Of a stretch of 39,032 nt of DNA, positions 31,283 to 38,111 are shown one piece after another (within the stretch, counting starts at the first letter, position 1; every line of letters starts with the position of its first letter). The stretch lies in IMG/VR virus record IMGVR_UViG_3300023175_001759, positions 1 to 39,032 of that record. The stretch is one strand, 5' to 3'. Below the pieces are notes generated by a model, which saw only the letters and a list, made by a program, of their open reading frames with translations, ran no database searches and was not told the DNA's origin. The stretch is from a virus. Both the position numbers and the translations under genes were made by a program.

Positions 31283-31709
31283 TAATTTGTGATAATATTA
31301 CTTGATCTAGAAGTCTAGTTGCTTGGTCAATTCTATCCTGTGCATCGTCTCTTCTGATTTCTAAATTATTACGTTTGTCATCATTTTCGGTAGATGCAAT
31401 AACCGCATCATAAAAACAGCAATCGTTGGTAAACTTTTCTATAATACTATCTTGTTGTTTAATAGTATATGTTTGCGATTTGTTTAAATGTGCATAAGAT
31501 AATGCAATACCTGCAATTTTAGAAAATACAACATCTACAGTTGTGTTTTTACGTGTATCAATTATCACATGTCCATGACGCCTACTAGGACGCATCATAT
31601 AGTGACCTACACGAATTTTGTCGCCTTTTTTATAAGGTGCGACTACTTCCTTTGTCTTTTTATCAACAATTTCTTGAAGTTCAGTGAGTGCTTGGGCCAG
31701 AGTTTTCAT
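31278..31709 (-). CDS. phage protein of unknown function
   Basis: A 143-residue protein. GDKIRVGHYMMRPSRRHGHV is a basic strand pair that could bind nucleic acid; the C-terminus is helical (RNNLEIRRDDAQDRIDQATR). No known domain. It overlaps the 73-residue gene by 29 bases. Confidence 0.6.
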   Translation of the reverse strand: MKTLAQALTELQEIVDKKTKEVVAPYKKGDKIRVGHYMMRPSRRHGHVIIDTRKNTTVDVVFSKIAGIALSYAHLNKSQTYTIKQQDSIIEKFTNDCCFYDAVIASTENDDKRNNLEIRRDDAQDRIDQATRLLDQVILSQIR

Positions 31710-31902
31710 TTGGTTTTACCACCATCATACCTTTATAATTAACTCTTGTTAAGAGACTTTTCTTAACTAGATTTTCAGCAACGAATCTTTCTCGTTCTGT
31801 TAAGTTATCAATATAACAAGGACTATTGATTTTGTCAAGAAGATTTTGTTCTTCATTTGTGACAAAAATATCAAAGTCTGTTATAAGGTCGTTCATCTTC
31901 AT
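31681..31902 (-). CDS. small phage protein of unknown function
   Basis: A 73-residue protein (NDLITDFDIFVTNEEQNLLD, then NLTERERFVAENLVKKSLLT). The second helix pair could be a small winged-helix-like element. It overlaps the genes on both sides. Confidence 0.6.
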   Translation of the reverse strand: MKMNDLITDFDIFVTNEEQNLLDKINSPCYIDNLTERERFVAENLVKKSLLTRVNYKGMMVVKPNENSGPSTH

Positions 31903-32327
31903 ACTGAAATTGATCTCTTAACATCTGCTTTTTTATATGTTACACTATTAGGTTGTGATGGTGACTTTGTACCCTCTGGATTTTCTAATTCTACTTCGTC
32001 ACCTTTGACTGCTTTTACTTTAAACTCTGTAGGGCCACCTGCTTGCCCTGTTGGTAATTTCACTGATTTACCTGGTTGTAGTAATTTATCCTTTGCAGCA
32101 TCTATTGCTGATGCTGCTGCTGTTCCAGTTGCTCCAACTGCTTTTCCGACGCCCTGTGCTGCTGCGCCTACACCTTTTGCTAGGCCGCCTACTGCTTTTC
32201 CAATACCGCCCACTGCGCTTGCTGCGCCTCCTACTGCTTTTGCTGCACCTACTGCTAGTGGAACTGCCAATAGAGGCAGAATTTCGTCTAATTGTTCTTC
32301 TTCTTTTATAAACTCTTCTGCTCTCAT
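31899..32327 (-). CDS. Ala/Gly-rich phage protein, possibly membrane-active
   Basis: A 142-residue protein. The N-terminal MRAEEFIKEEEQLDEILPLL is followed by about 65 residues of Ala/Gly/Val repeats (AVGAAKAVGGAASAVGGIGK, then further AVG turns), like membrane-inserting or tail tape-type segments. A small beta domain ends the protein (EFKVKAVKGDEVELENPEGT). Possibly injected with DNA. Role unproved. Confidence 0.6.
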   Translation of the reverse strand: MRAEEFIKEEEQLDEILPLLAVPLAVGAAKAVGGAASAVGGIGKAVGGLAKGVGAAAQGVGKAVGATGTAAASAIDAAKDKLLQPGKSVKLPTGQAGGPTEFKVKAVKGDEVELENPEGTKSPSQPNSVTYKKADVKRSISV

Positions 32328-32644
32328 CTTCTTCTCTTTGTTTTAAGTCCTTTTCTATACTTTGGACGTAACTTATTTAACCTCGTTATCTTATTTGCAG
32401 TAGGACGTCTGACTGTGTGATAACGTCTAATACTTTGACTACGTGCCCGTGTGCGTCTAGTCTTCTTTGCAGTAATGCTCTTTTTACCACTTACTGGTGT
32501 TGAACAAGTGCTAGCTTTAGCAACTACTCGACCACGCTTGGGGCCACTTGTACATCTATAACGCCTTACCATTGTGCCTTTAGGACCACGTCCCCAAGTA
32601 GCACGAAAGTTTTCACCTATGTCTATGACTTCTGCTACTATCAT
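32324..32644 (-). CDS. basic Cys-pair phage protein, paralogue of its neighbour
   Basis: A 106-residue, very basic protein. ATWGRGPKGTMVRRYRCTSG, then GRVVAKASTCSTPV matches the C-terminus of the next gene (WGRTGKKVVRKYRC...GRIVSK...C..P). The two Cys could bind a metal. A long Arg/Lys tail follows. Nucleic acid binding within the virion is plausible. A 4-base overlap on both sides. Confidence 0.65.
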   Translation of the reverse strand: MIVAEVIDIGENFRATWGRGPKGTMVRRYRCTSGPKRGRVVAKASTCSTPVSGKKSITAKKTRRTRARSQSIRRYHTVRRPTANKITRLNKLRPKYRKGLKTKRRR

Positions 32645-33420
32645 CTTCTTTTATTCAACTGTTTTAATCTTCTACTTGCAGGGTTGACACGCTTGGTTCT
32701 TTTTGCTTTACGTGTCATTTTTGCACCAATTGCCTTTTTTAGTCTTTTGAATCTTGCACTTTGTTTAAAGTTGAGTGGTGCAAAACATTGACTCATTTTG
32801 CTAACAATCCTGCCGTGTCTTCTGCCCCCAGAGCATCTATACTTGCGGACAACTTTTTTACCAGTACGTCCCCATACCTGCTTTTCATCAAGCGATTCTT
32901 CTTTTGCTTTTTCTAGTTCTTCTTGTCCCTTATCAGATTTAATCCAATCATAAATCCATCTGCTCATTTTGTACATTGTGTAGATAGCCAAAAGTCCTAA
33001 ACCTAAACCTACAAGTATTTTAAATGCTCTTAATCCGACAAGGGCTATTAACCATTCAATAACATCTTCAATAATATCTCCTGCTCTGCGTAAGGTTCTA
33101 CCTAAACCTTTAGGACTTTTTGGTTCTTTAGGTGATCTACTATCTAGATAGGCTTGAATTTCTTCTGCTGGAATATCATATTGTTGTCTAGGTAAAGTCA
33201 TTCCTGTAGGAATATCAATATTTTGTTCTATATCTTTTTGAAAATCTAAATCAATATCAGGAAATTTTATTTCTGCCTGCTCAAGTGCTTTGCTAGTAAT
33301 ATATGCTGCAAGAGCAGTGCCGCCTGCTATTAAAAGTTGATTTAGAATAGGAGCCAACGGAATAGCAATTGCTACTTCATCTATTTTTTGTTTTTCTGAT
33401 ATGAGGTCTCTTACTAACAT
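32641..33420 (-). CDS. membrane protein with basic Cys-pair C-terminal domain
   Basis: A 259-residue protein. It has a hydrophobic N-terminus (about 15-45), a polar linker with Pro/Lys repeats, a membrane span at about 128-155 (LVGLRAFKILVGLGLGLLAI), and the basic Cys-pair domain (residues 183-259) shared with its neighbour. The shared domain points to a duplication. A late-type box stands only five bases above the ATG, and a more distant one is at 33747. Confidence 0.6.
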   Translation of the reverse strand: MLVRDLISEKQKIDEVAIAIPLAPILNQLLIAGGTALAAYITSKALEQAEIKFPDIDLDFQKDIEQNIDIPTGMTLPRQQYDIPAEEIQAYLDSRSPKEPKSPKGLGRTLRRAGDIIEDVIEWLIALVGLRAFKILVGLGLGLLAIYTMYKMSRWIYDWIKSDKGQEELEKAKEESLDEKQVWGRTGKKVVRKYRCSGGRRHGRIVSKMSQCFAPLNFKQSARFKRLKKAIGAKMTRKAKRTKRVNPASRRLKQLNKRR

Positions 33421-33424
33421 GTAG

Positions 33425-33432
33425 TATTTATG
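33425..33432 (-). promoter_or_regulatory. late-type box CATAAATA next to the start codon
   Basis: CATAAATA lies 5 bases before the ATG at 33420. Too close for a normal leader; either a leaderless mRNA or a chance match. Confidence 0.25.
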
Positions 33433-33672
33433 CTATAATTGCATTATAATTACGACAATTGTGGATAGTAATCCTGCTACAATAGTTCCTGCTGCACCGA
33501 TAATAACTTTGGTTAAACTATTTTGTCCTGCTTGCATTTGATCTGAAATGTCATCTAGTTTGTTTTCAACAGTAGTTAATCTTTTATCCATTTGCTCGTA
33601 GCGGAGGGCGCACAGATCAACATGTGCTTCTAATGATTCTTTTTCTAATGATGTTGATGCGAGAGTTGACAT
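33433..33672 (-). CDS. small coiled-coil protein with C-terminal membrane span
   Basis: A 79-residue protein: a coiled coil (LRYEQMDKRLTTVENKLDDI) and then one C-terminal span TKVIIGAAGTIVAGLLSTIV. Common in tailed phages near lysis or tail genes. Exact role unknown. Confidence 0.65.
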   Translation of the reverse strand: MSTLASTSLEKESLEAHVDLCALRYEQMDKRLTTVENKLDDISDQMQAGQNSLTKVIIGAAGTIVAGLLSTIVVIIMQL

Positions 33673-33745
33673 CCTTTTTTATTCCTTATAAGTAAACTCG
33701 AAGTTGGCCTTAATTGTGTAGATGCCTAAGTGTTTCACACTAATA

Positions 33746-34132
33746 TTATTTATCTCTTACAACAAAAGTATTTCTATCTGCACTTCCATTAGTCAAAAAT
33801 GCAGAAACCGTGAAATTATTAGTTTCTTCTAAATCAGTTATTATTGGAACTAAATCAAAATCGTTGATTAAATCATCTAATGGAAATTCATTTTCATATT
33901 CAAATTCCACTTGCCATACCCTATGCATACCTTTTACATTTTTTCCAAAGTCTAGGTTGTCTGTTTCTATTTCTGATACAGTAGGTTCATCGTTTACGAT
34001 GGCATTTGCTCTTAAACTTGCTGTTTGAATTACTGTAAGATAATTTTGCTGTTGCTTATATTCGTAAGGATCATCGCCCTTACGTGCATCTGTTCTAGTT
34101 ATATCAACAAGGGTATATAAACTACATCTCAT
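33746..34132 (-). CDS. virion-type phage protein of unknown function
   Basis: A 128-residue protein (SLYTLVDITRTDARKGDDPY, then KGMHRVWQVEFEYENEFPLD). It resembles conserved T4-like marine phage proteins of unknown structure. It ends at a late-type box (GATAAATA at 33747-33754) that could serve the gene at 33433. Confidence 0.6.
   Translation of the reverse strand: MRCSLYTLVDITRTDARKGDDPYEYKQQQNYLTVIQTASLRANAIVNDEPTVSEIETDNLDFGKNVKGMHRVWQVEFEYENEFPLDDLINDFDLVPIITDLEETNNFTVSAFLTNGSADRNTFVVRDK
33747..33754 (-). promoter_or_regulatory. late promoter variant GATAAATA
   Basis: GATAAATA on the minus strand, 75 bases above the 79-residue coiled-coil gene and at the stop of the 128-residue gene. 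Confidence 0.4.
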
Positions 34133-34148
34133 GTTAATACTTATTCCA

Positions 34149-34179
34149 TAAAAAAAGGGTCCACAAAATTGTGAACCCT
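34149..34179 (-). terminator. rho-independent terminator after the 127-residue gene
   Basis: Minus strand: AGGGTTCACAA, TT loop, TTGTGGACCCT (11 bp with one G-U), then seven T. Ends the single-gene unit at 34202-34585. Confidence 0.9.
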
Positions 34180-34201
34180 CTGGTTAGCCCTATTGTGCTT
34201 A

Positions 34202-34585
34202 TTAAGCGATAGAAGCACCTGATGCTGTGATTGCTGCGATTGTTGATGTTCCGCCTGTTGCGTCATCAATTGCTGCTTCTGCTGCACCCCATGAACCGTC
34301 AGCAGCACCTGCTGTTGAACCGTCGTTTGCTGAGTTGTCGTTGCATACAAACACAACGTTGCTTGATGCTGGTGTACCTACACCATATAGTTCTGCAAAA
34401 CCTTCTAGTGCTGCAATTGCTTTATGAAATGTGCTGTTTGCTGCTGTGTATGAAGTTTCGATACCTGTTAGTGTGATTTTGTAAAAACCTAGTGCTGGTG
34501 TGCCGTGGTCGAAACCAACTTCTGTTGTTCTTGCGTTAGCGCCAACTGTTGTTGAGCCAACTGATACTGAATATACGTCTGCCAT
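34202..34585 (-). CDS. probable virion protein, small and Ala/Ser/Thr-rich
   Basis: A 127-residue protein rich in Ala, Gly, Ser and Thr, low in charge (VSVGSTTVGANARTTEVGFD, then a C-terminal TSTIAAITASGASIA). No known domain. SD AAGGAG, a leader hairpin and a strong terminator mark it as a single, abundant transcript, as for a decoration or tail-fibre accessory protein. Confidence 0.65.
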   Translation of the reverse strand: MADVYSVSVGSTTVGANARTTEVGFDHGTPALGFYKITLTGIETSYTAANSTFHKAIAALEGFAELYGVGTPASSNVVFVCNDNSANDGSTAGAADGSWGAAEAAIDDATGGTSTIAAITASGASIA

Positions 34586-34615
34586 TTTAATCTCCTTAAA
34601 ATTTACTCTATGGCT

Positions 34616-34634
34616 GTCCCACGCTCAGTGGAAC
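34616..34634 (-). other. leader hairpin upstream of the 127-residue gene
   Basis: GTTCCAC-TGAGC-GTGGGAC on the minus strand: 7 bp with one G-U, 5-base loop, about 30 bases above the ATG. Similar in place to the hsp20 and porin-like leaders. Confidence 0.5.
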
Positions 34635-34694
34635 TCTTATATTGTATTTACCATTTAGGAAAAATTATAGGGGTTTATGGCTGAAAAACGAAGT

Positions 34695-35783
34695 TTAATC
34701 AGGTCTCCAACGGTGTCTAGGTACTAATTTAACTTTACCAGTAACGTATCCTTCGCCGCCCTTTTCAGCACCAGTCATTTGTTTAATATCAGCAGGCGCA
34801 TCATCTAATTGATCAATAATATGATTCTTTACTGCTGCAACTTTATTCAATAACGCAAAGATTGCAGGTAAACTTTTAGGACTTTGCTTGTGTTTTTCAT
34901 ATATCTTTACTTGTTTTGGTTGACTAACTTTACTTGTTTTCAACCAATTAAAAAATCCATCTACATTAATTTGATCTAGTTTTTGTGCTTTTACAGTTTG
35001 GTTACTAAATGTATAGATAATATTTTTAAGATCTGATAAACCTTGTTGTGGCTCTAGAAAACTATCAATAAATTTTGCATTGGCTTTTGCCATTTGTCTA
35101 ATTTCATTTGTTTCTTTTGTATCTACTTTAGGTGTATGTGGCACATATGTTTGTGCAAATGCAACAAGATCATTTGTTTGTATGCCTTTGACATCATCTA
35201 AAGGTTGTCCTACTTTTGCACCAAAACTATCATATTTGCCATGTAATGCAACGCCTACTTTACTATTTGCAATACGTTTACCAATTTCACTGTTAGGATC
35301 TACACTGTAAGTAACCTTGTTAGGAGTAAATTCAATTCCTGCTCTGCCCTTTGTTGCCGGCTTTCTTGGTGTGTAGAGCAAGTCTCCGTAAACATATCCT
35401 TCAAAGTCCTTCGGAAATCCCGCTTCAATAATTTTAAATAGATCTGACATCTCCGCAGCAAAATCTTTCCTCCATGGTTCTTGTTCGGCACCTTTGCCTG
35501 TGTTCATAATAAACTGTGCTAAATCATTAGCATCAGTACTCATGTTTTTGCCCCAACCGTTTTTACCAGTAAGTACGAAAGTACCGTCAGGCTCGCGGCC
35601 AAAATATACAGTTGGATTGCCGTCCCATTTAATAGCAACTTTGCCTTGTCCTTGACCTAGTTGATCTAATGTGTCAGCAGCTTTCATTGCACCTGCTGCA
35701 CCATCAAAAAACACAAGATCTTCGAGGTGATTATATTCCCTACCTTGCTGTGCTTCTACTAAACGAAACTCTTTATATCTCAC
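34695..35783 (-). CDS. ligase-like nucleotidyltransferase (DUF6267-like)
   Basis: A 362-residue protein. AIKWDGNPTVYFGR contains K-x-D-G (Lys52, Asp54, Gly55), the motif I Lys used by ATP-grasp-unrelated DNA/RNA ligases for covalent nucleotide binding. TGKNGWGKN and DFEGYVYGDLLY (Glu127) resemble motifs III/IV. The C-terminal half is helical and ends KGGEGYVTGKVKLVPRHRW. I recall a T4-like marine family (DUF6267) with this design. Whether it ligates or is inactive is not clear. It overlaps the nucleotidyltransferase gene by 4 bases. Confidence 0.6.
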   Translation of the reverse strand: MRYKEFRLVEAQQGREYNHLEDLVFFDGAAGAMKAADTLDQLGQGQGKVAIKWDGNPTVYFGREPDGTFVLTGKNGWGKNMSTDANDLAQFIMNTGKGAEQEPWRKDFAAEMSDLFKIIEAGFPKDFEGYVYGDLLYTPRKPATKGRAGIEFTPNKVTYSVDPNSEIGKRIANSKVGVALHGKYDSFGAKVGQPLDDVKGIQTNDLVAFAQTYVPHTPKVDTKETNEIRQMAKANAKFIDSFLEPQQGLSDLKNIIYTFSNQTVKAQKLDQINVDGFFNWLKTSKVSQPKQVKIYEKHKQSPKSLPAIFALLNKVAAVKNHIIDQLDDAPADIKQMTGAEKGGEGYVTGKVKLVPRHRWRPD

Positions 35784-36577
35784 TGAATAAGTTCCTTAAT
35801 TCTTTTTAGGTGTTTATCTGATAAACTTTCATTAGGTAGGCCTTTGCCTTCTTTTTCCATTGTATCTAGCCAAGGACCGACTAGTGTGTCAAAATTTGGA
35901 TCTTTCCTTATGAATGCAATTATACTTTCAACAGTGTGAGTATCTTTTTCTGTTGCACCTTTTCCAAGAAGCAATTCTGCAATGTCGTTCCAATTGTTGC
36001 CAATAACTTTATCACCTTGGGCTGGATCAACTACGCCAAACTTTGGACTAAATTTATATCCTCTGCCTCGTGCGATACTAGACAAAAGTATTGCTCTATC
36101 TTTACCACTGTAGGCTGCTGTGCCTCCACGCTTTGATCCACGCTGGAAATCTGGATCTTGTGTAAACATAAAGTCTGTTTGAACATATCCTTCGCCACCC
36201 TGAATAGGCATACGAAAGTGTACTTGGTCTCCAGCATTATGTATCCAGCCGCTTGTAAACTTACGACCTTGATTCATTATTTCATTGTCTGGAATACCTT
36301 GCTTCTTGCACCATGCAGTAAGTTTTGCAATTAACTCGTCTTTGCTTATCTTGTTTAGGTCAGTGTTTAGATCTAAGTCTCCTGATGAGTTCTTTTCAAA
36401 AGAGCCATCTGGATCTGTTTTCTTACCTGTTGTGCCTAACAAGTCGTCGTCGACAAACTCTAAACCTGTAATCTTTTCGATAGCATCAACAGTGGGTCTT
36501 ACTGCTGATGTAGGAATACGCTGTGTGAGCGGACCTTCTTCTGTTTTAAAAACATTTCCGCCTTCTTTAAGAATCAT
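35780..36577 (-). CDS. polymerase-beta-like nucleotidyltransferase
   Basis: A 265-residue protein. DPDGSFEKNSSGDLDLNTDL has the hG-S...D-x-D pattern (Gly58-Ser59, Asp67, Asp69) of the Pol-beta nucleotidyltransferase fold; HFRMPIQGGEGYVQTDFMF supplies a possible third acidic strand. The rest is helical. Substrate unknown: RNA ends, small alarmones or proteins are all possible. Directly coupled (4 bp overlap) to the ligase-like gene. Confidence 0.6.
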   Translation of the reverse strand: MILKEGGNVFKTEEGPLTQRIPTSAVRPTVDAIEKITGLEFVDDDLLGTTGKKTDPDGSFEKNSSGDLDLNTDLNKISKDELIAKLTAWCKKQGIPDNEIMNQGRKFTSGWIHNAGDQVHFRMPIQGGEGYVQTDFMFTQDPDFQRGSKRGGTAAYSGKDRAILLSSIARGRGYKFSPKFGVVDPAQGDKVIGNNWNDIAELLLGKGATEKDTHTVESIIAFIRKDPNFDTLVGPWLDTMEKEGKGLPNESLSDKHLKRIKELIQ

Positions 36578-36827
36578 TTTTTTGTGACTCCTTGATTTTT
36601 TCTACTCCTGTGGAAAATTTTCTAGGATTAGAATTTCGTATACTATTAAGGAATCTGCGCTCCAAGTCAAGTGCTTGATCTTGTGGATAGGTGTCGTAAA
36701 TTTTTCCTAAAAGATTGATTGCACTTTCAATGATGCTAGTACCCGTAGTTTGAATAAACTCGTTACTATTATCTTTGCGATGTATATTATTAAGTTCTTC
36801 AAGTATGCTTCTTGTTCTTTTTCTCAT
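36567..36827 (-). CDS. small phage protein of unknown function
   Basis: An 86-residue helical protein (MRKRTRSILEELNNIHRKDN, then SIIESAINLLGKIYDTYPQD). It overlaps the nucleotidyltransferase gene by 11 bases and heads that unit. Confidence 0.6.
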   Translation of the reverse strand: MRKRTRSILEELNNIHRKDNSNEFIQTTGTSIIESAINLLGKIYDTYPQDQALDLERRFLNSIRNSNPRKFSTGVEKIKESQKNDS

Positions 36828-36870
36828 TGGTTCAATTCCCTGATATTATATTTAGCATATTGAAAGAAAG

Positions 36871-36891
36871 AGGGGCTTACCGTTGGCCCCT
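36871..36891 (-). terminator. possible terminator hairpin after the dehydrogenase gene
   Basis: AGGGGC and GCCCCT form a 6-bp stem with a 9-base loop; the tail on the minus strand is CTTTCTTTC, an imperfect U-tract. Confidence 0.5.
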
Positions 36892-36922
36892 GCGTGTTTA
36901 TTACGTAACAACCCGGACTGTA

Positions 36923-37669
36923 TCAGTCATTCCTAAATGTGTTATTGTAATCTACTGCTTCTTGCAGTATCGATAAATCTACTCCTGCAGATTTTGCAGT
37001 AGTAAGTATAGCCGCTGTATCTTTTGGAAAACAATGTCCTCCGAACCCCCTATCCTGTGTAATATTTGTATGACTTTCGCCAATGCGCTCGTCATGTGTA
37101 ATCTCTTTCCTAACAGGTTCATAATCAATATCAAGCTTTTGACACATGTCAAATATTTGATTGAAAAATGCAACTTTTGCAGCAAGAAAACTATTACGGA
37201 AATATTTAACTAGTATAAGTTGTTCTACATCTAACACTCTAATGTTAATATTACCTAATGCATCTAGGAAAAGAGTTTGCCAATCATAATAACCATTGCC
37301 TCCTATAAGAATAGTATCACATTTTTTAAAATCTTCTAGTGCCGATGCTGCTCTCAAAAACTCAGGTGAAAAACTAATTTGTTTATCAGGATACAGTTCT
37401 TGTATTGTATTCCATCCTTCTAAACTAATTGTGCTTTTAATAAGAATAGGTACGTCTGGAGCATTGCGTAACACATCTAAAACATTGCTTATATCACAAC
37501 TGCCGTCGTCTGCTTCTGGAGTCGACACACAAATTATCAACATATCAGCATGTCGCAAGTCACCATAGTGTTGTTTAGCAGGGTCACTTATAATAATAGT
37601 ATGCGATTCCCTAAAAACACTTTCGTGTGCTTGTCCTACAAAGCCGTAACCTGCAATTCCTATCTTCAT
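36923..37669 (-). CDS. short UDP-sugar dehydrogenase family protein
   Basis: A 248-residue protein. The Rossmann start MKIGIAGYGFVGQAHESVF gives GxGxxG; FSPEFLRAASALEDF, VKYFRNSFLAAKVAFFNQI and FGGHCFPKDTAAI (catalytic Cys213) are family blocks. The usual enzyme has about 390-430 residues; the C-terminal UDP-binding domain is missing. It may be a truncated enzyme, act on a different substrate, or form a complex. It overlaps the zinc-finger gene by 4 bases. Confidence 0.8.
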   Translation of the reverse strand: MKIGIAGYGFVGQAHESVFRESHTIIISDPAKQHYGDLRHADMLIICVSTPEADDGSCDISNVLDVLRNAPDVPILIKSTISLEGWNTIQELYPDKQISFSPEFLRAASALEDFKKCDTILIGGNGYYDWQTLFLDALGNINIRVLDVEQLILVKYFRNSFLAAKVAFFNQIFDMCQKLDIDYEPVRKEITHDERIGESHTNITQDRGFGGHCFPKDTAAILTTAKSAGVDLSILQEAVDYNNTFRND

Positions 37670-37836
37670 TCGTTTTCTTTTCTAGCAAATAATATGTCAC
37701 AATAACCACACACTACATAGCCATCGTGCGGCACTTTGTAATATGTAAGCGGATGATCGTTATTTTCACCAGAACACTTTGCAGTGTCACCATCTACATA
37801 TACAATACGTTGTTCGTAACCTTCTACTCTATTCAT
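37666..37836 (-). CDS. CHCC-type zinc-finger protein (56 residues)
   Basis: ATG at 37836, TGA at 37666. IVYVDGDTAKCSGENNDHPL, then VVCGYCDILFARK: C....HP....C..C follows the zf-CHCC pattern known in the NDUFS6 complex I subunit and small alphaproteobacterial proteins. The ligands would be Cys22, His28, and the CxxC pair. It overlaps its neighbours by 4 bases at both ends. Supports an alphaproteobacterial connection. Confidence 0.75.
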   Translation of the reverse strand: MNRVEGYEQRIVYVDGDTAKCSGENNDHPLTYYKVPHDGYVVCGYCDILFARKENE

Positions 37837-38069
37837 CGTTTACCTAATGCTTTGAGCATCATCTCCTGGTCGTGTTTCTTAAGATATTCTTCTTCTGTAC
37901 TACCATAGTCGCCGCATTTGTCTAGTTCTTTTTGTATAAAAAATAAAACTTCATATAAATCTCTTTTACATCCCCAAGTTACATATCCGTCCATTCTAGG
38001 ATCAGTTGCAGCCCAAGTAATCTTGCCTATGGTTCTACAGATATCTCTTATATTCCAATCTTGTATCAT
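37833..38069 (-). CDS. small phage protein of unknown function
   Basis: A 78-residue helical protein (MIQDWNIRDICRTIGKITWA, then DGYVTWGCKRDLYEVLFFIQ). First gene below a full-consensus sigma70 promoter; the ATG lies about six bases below the -10, so the mRNA may be almost leaderless. No known domain. Confidence 0.65.
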   Translation of the reverse strand: MIQDWNIRDICRTIGKITWAATDPRMDGYVTWGCKRDLYEVLFFIQKELDKCGDYGSTEEEYLKKHDQEMMLKALGKR

Positions 38070-38074
38070 AAGCC

Positions 38075-38103
38075 ATTATAACAGGCCCCGAAGGGCCTGT
38101 CAA
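38075..38103 (-). promoter_or_regulatory. consensus sigma70 promoter with inverted repeat in its spacer
   Basis: TTGACA (38098-38103), 17 bases, TATAAT (38075-38080): perfect in both hexamers and spacing. The spacer is part of an 8-bp inverted repeat (ACAGGCCC-cgaa-GGGCCTGT in plus-strand reading, 38081-38100) that would give a UUCG-capped hairpin in minus-strand RNA. Confidence 0.85.
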
Positions 38104-38111
38104 GTGTTTTT

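Noticed and set aside
32051-32346. Plus-strand frames rich in Leu or Ala/Pro opposite the Ala/Gly-rich gene
   Set aside because: They are complements of GCN repeats in the minus-strand gene; no SD or sensible product.
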